Part shown: in pieces, positions 1 to 5,703 of the stretch | Layout of the letters: the number at the start of each line of letters is the position of its first letter | Numbering within the stretch: the stretch's first letter is position 1 | Source of the DNA: MKUN01 sp964481425 | GTDB lineage: Bacteria; Bacteroidota; Bacteroidia; Chitinophagales; Chitinophagaceae | DNA: 64,000 bases | Reading direction: 5' to 3' | Assembly: GCA_964481425.1 (NCBI GenBank) | Contig: CAYZTM010000015.1 | Coordinates: 1 to 64,000, forward strand | The notes under the pieces: generated by a model | What the model was told of the DNA's origin: nothing | What the model saw: only the letters and a program-made list of their open reading frames with translations | The model's database searches: none | Program-made: the position numbers and the translations under genes

Positions 1-53
1 ACTCAAAATCTGGTTTTCGCAAGGGAGTGCAGGTTCGATTCCTGTTCCGGGCA
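1..53 (+). tRNA. tRNA-Leu(CAA), 3' part only
   Basis: The window opens inside a tRNA. Seven loop bases CTCAAAA (2-8) put anticodon CAA at 4-6, followed by the 3' anticodon strand TCTGG, a long variable arm (about 14-28) as in class II tRNAs, T arm GCAGG-TTCGATT-CCTGT (29-45), acceptor strand TCCGGGC (46-52) and discriminator A53. The long variable arm, anticodon CAA and discriminator A all fit leucine (UUG codons). CCA is not encoded. The 5' half lies outside the window. Confidence 0.9.
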
Positions 54-60
54 CAAAAGA

Positions 61-113
61 AGAGCGGAGAAACAGAGCGAAGAGCGCTTGGTTGTTTCTC
101 CGCTCTCATTTTT
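61..113 (+). terminator. Rho-independent terminator of tRNA-Leu
   Basis: A perfect 13-bp stem (61-73 with 94-106) around a 20-base loop is followed by five T at 109-113, eight bases after the tRNA end. It reads as the tRNA transcript terminator. Confidence 0.85.
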
Positions 114-180
114 CCCCTGCTTTCTTTCTGTTTCCTGCTTCCACCTGTTCTGATACGCTAGTATTATTTCTTCATAAACC

Positions 181-212
181 ATTGCAAATTCATTGCTGCG
201 CGAGTAAATTTG
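181..212 (+). promoter_or_regulatory. Bacteroidota-type promoter of the 227-772 gene
   Basis: ATTG (181-184), 20 bases, then TAAATTTG (205-212). This matches the Bacteroidota housekeeping pattern TTTG-N17..23-TAnnTTTG at all six fixed positions of the -7 box. It lies 14 bases before the ATG at 227 and argues for that start over the upstream in-frame start at 92. Confidence 0.65.
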
Positions 213-226
213 TGCAAAAATATATT

Positions 227-772
227 ATGAAAAAAATACTCCTATTGTGCGCATTAGCATCTACCCTTCAATTATCAGCACAAACAGTAGCTGCGCCAGA
301 ATTTAAGAATAAAGTCATGATTGTTCAGGCAGACAACAGTTTGGGTGAACTTGATAAAACCGACATGAGCTCAAATCTTCACACGAGCATGGGAGGGCAT
401 ACGGAAGTAAATCTTGTGGCAAATGGTAAGACTGCATCTTTGTCTCGTTCAGGTGATCCTTCCGATAAATATATAGTCAAAATAGAACCTGGAATAGATC
501 CCTCGAATGTGGTTGAACTATTTATATTTAATGTTGCAAAAAAAGAACGGAAAATACTTGTAGCTGAAATGAGCATGGGAAGGGATAAACCCGTGGAGCT
601 TACCAAAGTGAAACTATCTTTCAACAAAGTGGCTGATGGAGTTTATGAAATAACAACTCCGAATAAGCTGGCAAGCGGTGAGTACTGTTTTATCGTTAAC
701 AGGCCTAATATCTCTGTATTAGGAGCTGCAAATACGCAGTCGCTTATCGGTTACTGTTTTAATGTGAAATAA
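227..772 (+). CDS. Exported protein of unknown function (181 aa)
   Basis: I do not recognise the family. The first 19 residues form a classical signal peptide (MKK, hydrophobic core, cleavage after LSA-Q), so the protein is probably periplasmic, surface-exposed or secreted. The mature part of about 160 residues looks like a beta-rich soluble domain ending in a GEYCFIV segment and a short YCFNVK tail, a style common in Bacteroidota exported proteins of unknown role. There is no lipobox, sorting domain or visible catalytic motif. The reading frame is open back to 92 inside the tRNA terminator, but the promoter box and signal peptide both point to ATG 227. The gene is AT-rich compared with genes after 3150 and stands alone. 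Confidence 0.75.
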   Translation: MKKILLLCALASTLQLSAQTVAAPEFKNKVMIVQADNSLGELDKTDMSSNLHTSMGGHTEVNLVANGKTASLSRSGDPSDKYIVKIEPGIDPSNVVELFIFNVAKKERKILVAEMSMGRDKPVELTKVKLSFNKVADGVYEITTPNKLASGEYCFIVNRPNISVLGAANTQSLIGYCFNVK

Positions 773-808
773 TACTTAGCGCTGTTACTCACTTCTTTAT
801 CTGTTCCT

Positions 809-832
809 CCGGATGTTCCGCAGGGCATCCGG
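809..832 (+). repeat. REP-like hairpin, copy 1
   Basis: CCGGATG (809-815), loop TTCCGCAGGG (816-825), CATCCGG (826-832). The 7-bp stem is perfect. The loop and inner stem recur reverse-complemented at 1046-1061. It may also help terminate the 227-772 gene, but there is no T run. Confidence 0.6.
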
Positions 833-1037
833 TGGTATCAATAAAACCCCTTCTCCGAAGGTACTCAAAGGTGGAAGCTAAATTCTATTTACGGGAGTCT
901 ATTCCTGGCCCGTGTCAAAATATACTATCCTGTTTGTACAATAAATACATTAGCCCATCAGAAATTGCCTTAACTTGTTACCATCGGATAGTAGCCCTGT
1001 AAAGATGAATGCCGTTCACAGAACCGAACTTATTTAA

Positions 1038-1069
1038 TGTTCCTGATGCCCTGCGGAACATCAGGAACA
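1038..1069 (-). repeat. REP-like hairpin, copy 2 (inverted)
   Basis: TGTTCCTGATG (1038-1048), loop CCCTGCGGAA (1049-1058), CATCAGGAACA (1059-1069): a perfect 11-bp stem. Its loop is the exact reverse complement of the loop at 816-825, while two stem base pairs differ in a compensated way (CCGG/CCGG there, CCTG/CAGG here). Confidence 0.6.
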
Positions 1070-1140
1070 ACCGGGTATTTGTATATGAATACTGGTTTGA
1101 ATAAGACTACTATTCGATTAAATAAATAAGTCAGTTTGCT

Positions 1141-1698
1141 ATGAGATCAATCATAATAATATTTTGTGTGTGCTTAATCCTATTTAGCTGTACTGATAAT
1201 ACGGCTGATAAAAATACAGAAGTGCTTAATGATACCTCTTTTTCAAGAAATTCATTAGAGAAGAAATATTTGGATGAAGGGAAGTGGAGACTATATTGTT
1301 ATTATTTGGATGACACTTTACAGTTTTGGAATAATAGTTTAAGTAATCAGCCGGTTACGCTCGGCCAATTAGAACTAAAATTTGAGCATTTAGTTCGACA
1401 GTCGGATACACTTCTTTTTTATTTTAGTTTCTATTTGAATGATAGCATTAGGTGCAATAAAAATATAGCTAGAATTGACCCAGTAACTGGGGTGGCATTC
1501 AAAGAAAATGATTCTGTACCGTTCGCCTTCATTGCTTCAAATGGTGTGGACTACCTATGGAATGGGGATCCCCAAAGCCGATTTGTTGAACCGCTGCAAC
1601 CTGAAGTCATAAAATACATTAGACTAAATGGTAAAAAACTCAATGCTTGGTTTTATAAGGAAGCTTTAATGAGAGGAATTGTTGATAGTATTCAATGA
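1141..1698 (+). CDS. Lipoprotein of unknown function (185 aa)
   Basis: The N-terminus (MRSIIIIFCVCLILFSC) is a lipoprotein signal peptide with lipobox LFSC, predicting acylation at Cys17 and membrane anchoring. The rest is a soluble domain rich in Asp, Asn and aromatic residues, without a motif I recognise. Codon use is AT-rich, like the convergent gene at 1723-2517, whose stop lies 24 bases away. No Bacteroidota promoter box is obvious upstream. The hairpin at 1038-1069 lies about 70 bases before the start. Probably an accessory gene; no function can be assigned. Confidence 0.7.
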   Translation: MRSIIIIFCVCLILFSCTDNTADKNTEVLNDTSFSRNSLEKKYLDEGKWRLYCYYLDDTLQFWNNSLSNQPVTLGQLELKFEHLVRQSDTLLFYFSFYLNDSIRCNKNIARIDPVTGVAFKENDSVPFAFIASNGVDYLWNGDPQSRFVEPLQPEVIKYIRLNGKKLNAWFYKEALMRGIVDSIQ

Positions 1699-1722
1699 AT
1701 TAAGTTAACAGTTATTAGTCGT

Positions 1723-2517
1723 TTACATTTTGATCATTGACAAAAATGAAGTTCCGTTGTTTAGATCTCTGATCAGGATTGTATCGATTGAGTTTGTTGC
1801 AGGGTACTGATAATTCCATGGTGCCGATGAGGTGAAATTGCTTTTGATCATGTTGTAGAGTGTATAGGCAATTATAATAGGATTAACTTGTGGCGTCCCA
1901 TAGGGTAAAATAAGCTCTGTAGTGTCAAATGTCCTGGTGTTGTAATACCGTTCGATAGAAGTGTAATCCTTTAGAAATGTAAACTCACAGTACTTGTCAT
2001 TATGATATTGGTTCCAGATAGAAATATATCCTAACGTATTTTGGGATTGACCAAAGGCATTAATAGCGATCCATTTTGTTCCTGCAGAATGCCCATTTAA
2101 AAAAAGCAAACGAACGTTGTTGGGTATGGGAACATTTTTAGTGCTAAATGCCGTATCAATATTCGACGGAGTAAATAGGGTAAAGGAGTCTCGAAACCCC
2201 CAATTAGTGTAGGTGAAGCTGCTATCGTACCAGTCGACAAAATAGACTGTATTTTCTTTGATTGAATCTACGCTAATGGCATGACGTGTGTGTGCCGGAA
2301 CAATGAAATTTATGTAAACATTGCTGTCGTTATTATAGTCTGACCGTGTTTGGTAAATGTCAAATGTTAGGGGTCTGTCCGTCGTGTTTTCGAATTGATA
2401 TTCTGTGATAACTCTTGGTGTGGGTTGAAACGTTTGCTGGGTTTGGCTCTTGCTACAACTAGAAATCAGAGCGTATAAGATAGTAGCAATGAAGGGTAAA
2501 TGTGTTTGTTTCATCAT
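1723..2517 (-). CDS. Lipoprotein of unknown function (264 aa)
   Basis: The product begins with a lipoprotein signal peptide (basic start, hydrophobic core, lipobox ISSC at about residues 18-21), so it should be anchored by its N-terminus. The mature part of about 240 residues is rich in Thr, Tyr, Asn and Phe and looks all-beta. I recognise no catalytic motif or named domain. Two consecutive ATG codons (2517 and 2514) are possible starts. The gene is AT-rich, convergent with the 1141-1698 lipoprotein, and followed upstream by a repeat-rich gene-free stretch, fitting an accessory segment next to the tRNA-Leu. Confidence 0.7.
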   Translation of the reverse strand: MMKQTHLPFIATILYALISSCSKSQTQQTFQPTPRVITEYQFENTTDRPLTFDIYQTRSDYNNDSNVYINFIVPAHTRHAISVDSIKENTVYFVDWYDSSFTYTNWGFRDSFTLFTPSNIDTAFSTKNVPIPNNVRLLFLNGHSAGTKWIAINAFGQSQNTLGYISIWNQYHNDKYCEFTFLKDYTSIERYYNTRTFDTTELILPYGTPQVNPIIIAYTLYNMIKSNFTSSAPWNYQYPATNSIDTILIRDLNNGTSFLSMIKM

Positions 2518-2563
2518 GAATTTTATTTAAAAATAGTAATTAGTTTCTTATTTTCCCCCGCTC

Positions 2564-2612
2564 CCGCAAGTCTGTGACTTGTGGTTATAAATAATGGCAG
2601 TTTGTAACTGCC
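2564..2612 (+). repeat. Twin REP-like hairpins with TGT triloops
   Basis: Hairpin 1: CCGCAAGTC (2564-2572), TGT, GACTTGTGG (2576-2584), 9 bp with one G-T pair. Hairpin 2: GGCAGTT (2596-2602), TGT, AACTGCC (2606-2612), 7 bp perfect. The stems are unrelated but the triloop is identical and only 11 bases separate them. Confidence 0.6.
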
Positions 2613-2730
2613 CTATGCTAAGAACGGGTTGGCCCTTGTTGCCGTTCCTCACCAACAACGATGCTGAGATTCAAAAATGTGGATATCATTATTTGGATTC
2701 CCCTCCTTCGCTGTTGTATCTTGCCTCATA

Positions 2731-2762
2731 GCCTGCCGGTTTACGCGTCCGTAAATTCAGGC
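2731..2762 (+). repeat. Interrupted hairpin
   Basis: GCCTG (2731-2735) pairs with CAGGC (2758-2762), and TTTACG (2740-2745) with CGTAAA (2750-2755), around the loop CGTC, with small internal bulges. It lies 12 bases before the TAGCTTTG box. Confidence 0.45.
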
Positions 2763-2774
2763 TTATTTCTTTAA

Positions 2775-2782
2775 TAGCTTTG
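2775..2782 (+). promoter_or_regulatory. Promoter-like TAnnTTTG box before the tandem array
   Basis: TAGCTTTG matches the Bacteroidota -7 box at every fixed position. No good TTTG lies 17-23 bases upstream. If active, transcription would begin at about 2787 and run into the array at 2848. An ATG sits at 2786. Confidence 0.35.
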
Positions 2783-2847
2783 TATATGGTTAAGTATATA
2801 AAAACTGCATACTGCCGCTGCCCGCTGCCACTGGAACAAGTAAAGGT

Positions 2848-3030
2848 AGGAACTCCCTCCCTGTCTCCTTTTAGAGACAAATATGCAATGGCAGGAACTC
2901 CCTCCCTGTCTCCGTTTAGAGACGAACATGAAACGACAGGAACTCCCTCCCTACCTCCTTTTTAAAGACGAATATGCAATGATAGGAACTCTTTCCCTGT
3001 CTCCTTTTTTAAAGACGAATAAGAAACGAC
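2848..3030 (+). repeat. 45-47 base tandem repeat array, 4 units
   Basis: Units begin with AGGAACTCCCTCCCTGTCTCC-like sequence at 2848, 2893, 2938 and 2984; a fifth, diverged start lies at 3031. Unit lengths are 45, 45, 46 and 47. Units 1 and 2 carry the small palindrome GTCTC-N6-GAGAC, decaying in units 3 and 4. Unit ends alternate (ATATGCAATG in 1 and 3, GAAACGAC in 2 and 4), indicating an underlying 90-base dimer. Confidence 0.75.
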
Positions 3031-3136
3031 AGGAAATAACTATTTTTACTCTGCGTAGCCACAGGAGCGCGTTCTGGCCGGTTCGCTTAGCAGCAACAGG
3101 AAATAACTAACCCGGAAGAAAAACAGGAAATAACTA
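3029..3136 (+). repeat. Three copies of a 14-base direct repeat
   Basis: ACAGGAAATAACTA occurs exactly at 3029-3042, 3096-3109 and 3123-3136, just after the tandem array and before the VOC gene. The first copy overlaps the diverged fifth array start, so the motif probably derives from the array. Confidence 0.65.
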
Positions 3137-3156
3137 AAAATACTAATAAGTGTCCC

Positions 3157-3501
3157 ATGCTTATATCGCTCCATCCCAAGCTGCCCATGCGTGATAAAAA
3201 CGCCACGAGGCACTTTTATATCAACAAACTGGGCTTTCGGCAATTTGGCGGCGACTACCCCGAATACCTGATGCTGGAGTTGGATGGCTTGCAGCTACAC
3301 TTCTTTCTGTTCAAAGAGCTTGACCCCAAAGAGAATTATGGGCAGCTATACCTGCGTACCGATAATATTGAGGATTGGTACGAGCAGCTACAAAGCAAAG
3401 ATGTTAAGCTCACCAAACTGGAGCTAAAGCCATGGGGACAAAAAGAATTCGCCCTCCTGGACCCCGATAACAACCTGCTGACCTTCGGGCAGAGTATGTG
3501 A
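3157..3501 (+). CDS. VOC superfamily protein (bleomycin-resistance/glyoxalase-like, 114 aa)
   Basis: A single vicinal-oxygen-chelate domain of the length usual for BRP-type proteins. It opens with the first beta-alpha module (HPKLPMRDKNATRHFY, then LGFR) and contains LMLELDGLQLHFFL and the C-terminal FALLDPDNNLLTFGQ strand typical of the fold. Family members bind small molecules such as bleomycin or act as dioxygenases or isomerases. The substrate cannot be read here, and resistance is not implied by sequence alone. Start ATG 3157 gives a complete first module. No promoter box is obvious; the gene stands alone after the repeat-rich stretch. Confidence 0.8.
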   Translation: MLISLHPKLPMRDKNATRHFYINKLGFRQFGGDYPEYLMLELDGLQLHFFLFKELDPKENYGQLYLRTDNIEDWYEQLQSKDVKLTKLELKPWGQKEFALLDPDNNLLTFGQSM

Positions 3502-3599
3502 TGGTGGCTTTTGCGTTATCCCTTTTTAACAAAACATTATAGCTTCTGTGCATACAATGTTGCCTGATCCTATAGTACCTTCTGCCATCCTTAATATAT

Positions 3600-3818
3600 A
3601 TGCGTTACCTGCTTTATTTTTTGGTGGCATTCCTTGCATGGTCGGTCATATACCTGACTTTCGATTTTGAAGCGGACTTCTCCCGTGTCGGTCTCGTTTC
3701 TTTCGGGGCATCTGTGCTTACGCTGCTTGTCGTCAGGTTCGTGATCAAGCCTTTGAGGAAGTGGTTTAGAAAGAAATTCAGCAAGTCATACCGTCTATCG
3801 CGGGGTTATGACGATTAG
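3600..3818 (+). CDS. Small membrane protein (72 aa)
   Basis: Two predicted transmembrane helices (about residues 2-20 and 28-50) are followed by a strongly basic tail (KPLRKWFRKKFSKSYR), predicting a small inner-membrane protein with its C-terminus in the cytoplasm. I do not recognise a family. The start ATG 3600 gives a sensible first helix. It is a single short frame between two clear genes, so it could be spurious, but two helices with a positive-inside tail argue for a real product. Confidence 0.55.
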   Translation: MRYLLYFLVAFLAWSVIYLTFDFEADFSRVGLVSFGASVLTLLVVRFVIKPLRKWFRKKFSKSYRLSRGYDD

Positions 3819-3874
3819 GCTGGTACAAAGTCTGCCAGCTACCCGGCCCCGGGTAAAAGAATAACATAAGCTAT

Positions 3875-3882
3875 TACCTTAG
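3875..3882 (+). promoter_or_regulatory. Possible promoter (TACCTTAG) of the reductase gene
   Basis: TACCTTAG differs from TAnnTTTG at one base and is identical to the box before bioB. It ends 6 bases before the GTG start at 3889, so a transcript from it would be leaderless or nearly so. No clear -33 TTTG. Confidence 0.3.
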
Positions 3883-3888
3883 TACACG

Positions 3889-4647
3889 GTGAACGAACAA
3901 AGACTAAATATTCTTGCACTCATTTGGATACTGGTAGCGGTAGTGACGCTGCCTTTCCTGTTGCGCATCACCCAGCCTTACGGCAGGCATGCAAGTAAAA
4001 AATGGGGACCTATGCTGGGCAACAGTCTTGGCTGGGTAATACAGGAGCTTCCCTCGCCCCTCTTCCTTAGTCTCTTCTTTTTTATGGGCACGGGCGATAA
4101 GCCGGCGGGTGCATGGTTCCTTTGGGGGCTATGGATGCTGCATTACCTCAACCGCACATTTATCTATCCCTTACGCATTCGCACCCGTGGCAAAAAGATA
4201 CCTATGCTTATTGTGCTATCGGCCATATGCTTCAATTTTGTAAATGGCTACCTGAACGGCAGCTATCTCGGCAATTTTGGCGGGGTATATAGCGAAGGGT
4301 TTTTCTCCTCCGCACATTTCCTCATTGGCCTGCCTGTTTTCATTACCGGGGCCATCATCAATAATTACTCCGATACGGTCCTGATCAACTTGCGTAAACC
4401 CGGCGAAACGGGCTACAAGATACCCATGGGCGGCCTGTTCAAATATATATCCTGCCCCAATCATTTCGGTGAGATCATAGAGTGGCTGGGCTTTGCTATC
4501 ATGGCCATGTCACTACCGGCGTGGAGCTTTGCCATCTGGACGATATGTAACCTCGTGCCGCGCACCCTTGATAATCATAAGTGGTACCTTCAAAAGTTCC
4601 CCGACTACCCAAAGGAGCGCAAAGCAGTGATACCTTTTGTGCTTTAA
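3889..4647 (+). CDS. Steroid 5-alpha-reductase-like (SRD5A/DUF1295-type) membrane protein (252 aa)
   Basis: A polytopic membrane protein with the C-terminal signature of the 3-oxo-5-alpha-steroid 4-dehydrogenase family: CPNHFGEIIEWLGFA near residues 188-202 and HKWYLQKFPDYPKERKAVIP near the end. These proteins are NADPH-dependent reductases of activated double bonds in lipids or sterols. The bacterial substrate is unknown, and lipid or fatty enone reduction is inference. Length matches family members. The start is GTG; a possible promoter box ends six bases before it. It converges on the SRPBCC gene, with 9 bases between the stops. Confidence 0.8.
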   Translation: MNEQRLNILALIWILVAVVTLPFLLRITQPYGRHASKKWGPMLGNSLGWVIQELPSPLFLSLFFFMGTGDKPAGAWFLWGLWMLHYLNRTFIYPLRIRTRGKKIPMLIVLSAICFNFVNGYLNGSYLGNFGGVYSEGFFSSAHFLIGLPVFITGAIINNYSDTVLINLRKPGETGYKIPMGGLFKYISCPNHFGEIIEWLGFAIMAMSLPAWSFAIWTICNLVPRTLDNHKWYLQKFPDYPKERKAVIPFVL

Positions 4648-4656
4648 GCAAGTGGG

Positions 4657-5085
4657 TTATGCTTCCAGCAGCTTTTTCATTCCGCCAAGCATCGCATCCC
4701 AGTTCTTCTCAGACTCTTCTTTGGCTTGTTCTGTACTGTTATTGTCCTGGCTGAGCCGTACTTTGGTTTCATTTTCATCACCGCTTAGCTCTATCGTTAC
4801 CGTATGCATGGAGCTGGCTGTCGCTTCCCCTGCCTGGGGCGTGTAATGGGTATATTCCAGCACCTTGCCGGGTTTTGCCTGCAGCACTTTGCCTTTGTCC
4901 TCAAATTTCTTACCCTTGAACTCACCCGACCAGGTGATGTCAGTTCCTTCCTCCCATGTAGCGCTGACGGTGGTGCCCATCATATATTCTTTAATGAGTG
5001 CCGGATCGGTGAGCGCCTTCCATACCTCTGCCGGGGATGCGTTAATACTTATTGAGGCCTTCGCAACAAAATTTTGTTCTGTCAT
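4657..5085 (-). CDS. SRPBCC/AHSA1-like domain protein (142 aa)
   Basis: A single START-like domain of the AHSA1 (Hsp90 ATPase activator-like) group. The N-terminus has the family pattern of SISINASPAEVWKALTDP, then IKEYMMG, a central WEEGTDITWSGEFKGK strand pair and a C-terminal amphipathic helix ending WDAMLGGMKKLLEA. Such proteins bind hydrophobic ligands in a cavity. Ligand and role are unknown; toxin or stress binding is only an option. The length is typical. The gene is monocistronic, convergent with the reductase-like gene. Confidence 0.85.
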   Translation of the reverse strand: MTEQNFVAKASISINASPAEVWKALTDPALIKEYMMGTTVSATWEEGTDITWSGEFKGKKFEDKGKVLQAKPGKVLEYTHYTPQAGEATASSMHTVTIELSGDENETKVRLSQDNNSTEQAKEESEKNWDAMLGGMKKLLEA

Positions 5086-5194
5086 TTTTTTAGAAAAGAT
5101 ATAAAAGAATTATGCCTTTACCCCGCGGTAATATGTGGGATCACTCCAAGCCAGGTATTGATTGTGATATTTGTCACCATGGCGTATCTGGTTG

Positions 5195-5605
5195 ATGCTT
5201 ATATTTGTCCCCGTGATCCGTATTGGCTCCATACTGATGTTGTCACTCATACTGTTGGTGCAGGCCCCTGTGCAGCAGTTGGTAAAGGTATATGCACTGG
5301 TGGAGCATTATTATGAGCACAAGGAGCAGAACGGGAATATGGATTTTATCGAATTCCTTACCATGCACTATGCCAAAGGCGATGTGAAAGATGCAGACCA
5401 TGAGCGGGACATGCAGTTGCCCTTTAAGCATCCATCTTCCACTTCGCTCATTTTCACCTTTTTCGAGTCGAGGGATATTACGGTTGCCCCGCTGTTCGTG
5501 CCCCCGGTATCGGGTACCATATCGCTATATCAATGTCCTTTCTGTCTATCCCGGTTATTGACCGCCATCTGGCACCCGCCAAAGCACGGGGTCTTTTTTA
5601 GCTAA
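5195..5605 (+). CDS. Small His-rich exported protein preceding CusA (136 aa)
   Basis: A hydrophobic N-terminal stretch (about residues 5-25) looks like a signal peptide or anchor. It is followed by a region with scattered His and acidic residues (HYYEH, MHY, DHERD, KHP), a CPFC pair and a short HPPK tail. Small exported proteins of this make-up commonly precede metal-efflux RND genes in Bacteroidota; that is family-level recollection, not a search. Periplasmic metal sensing or binding is inference. The start is uncertain: TTG 5171, ATG 5195 and ATG 5237 are all in frame. I prefer 5195 because it supplies an Arg before the hydrophobic core. A TATATTTG box at 5200-5207 would instead favour 5237. 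The stop lies 98 bases before cusA. Confidence 0.55.
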   Translation: MLIFVPVIRIGSILMLSLILLVQAPVQQLVKVYALVEHYYEHKEQNGNMDFIEFLTMHYAKGDVKDADHERDMQLPFKHPSSTSLIFTFFESRDITVAPLFVPPVSGTISLYQCPFCLSRLLTAIWHPPKHGVFFS

Positions 5606-5703
5606 CATATTGTAATTGCTATGGGCTTTGCCGCCCATATGCCTTTTTTGTTTGATGATGGCCCGCACCACCTATGCTGTGTTGTGACCATAAAATCACC
5701 ATT

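Larger units (their letters stand above)
773..1140. other. Gene-free stretch holding two related palindromes
   Basis: No reading frame with coding character is visible in these 368 bases. What stands out is a pair of hairpins in inverted orientation (809-832 and 1038-1069) that share the 16-base core ATGTTCCGCAGGGCAT. The roughly 200 bases between them show no further structure I can name. Confidence 0.6.
2518..3156. other. Repeat-rich gene-free stretch
   Basis: These 639 bases contain no convincing conserved gene. They hold twin hairpins with a TGT loop (2564-2612), an interrupted hairpin (2731-2762), a TAGCTTTG promoter-like box (2775-2782), a 45-base tandem array (2848-3030) and three copies of a 14-base motif (3029-3136). 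A short frame from 2786 runs through the array but looks like translated repeat. Confidence 0.6.

Noticed and set aside
2848..3030. CRISPR array
   Set aside because: Units are contiguous and differ from each other throughout. There are no invariant repeats separated by unique spacers, and no cas genes nearby.
2883..3110. Second reading frame through the tandem array (75 residues) as a gene
   Set aside because: The 45-base period makes several frames open by chance. The frame reads the same repeat out of phase and has no conserved domain.
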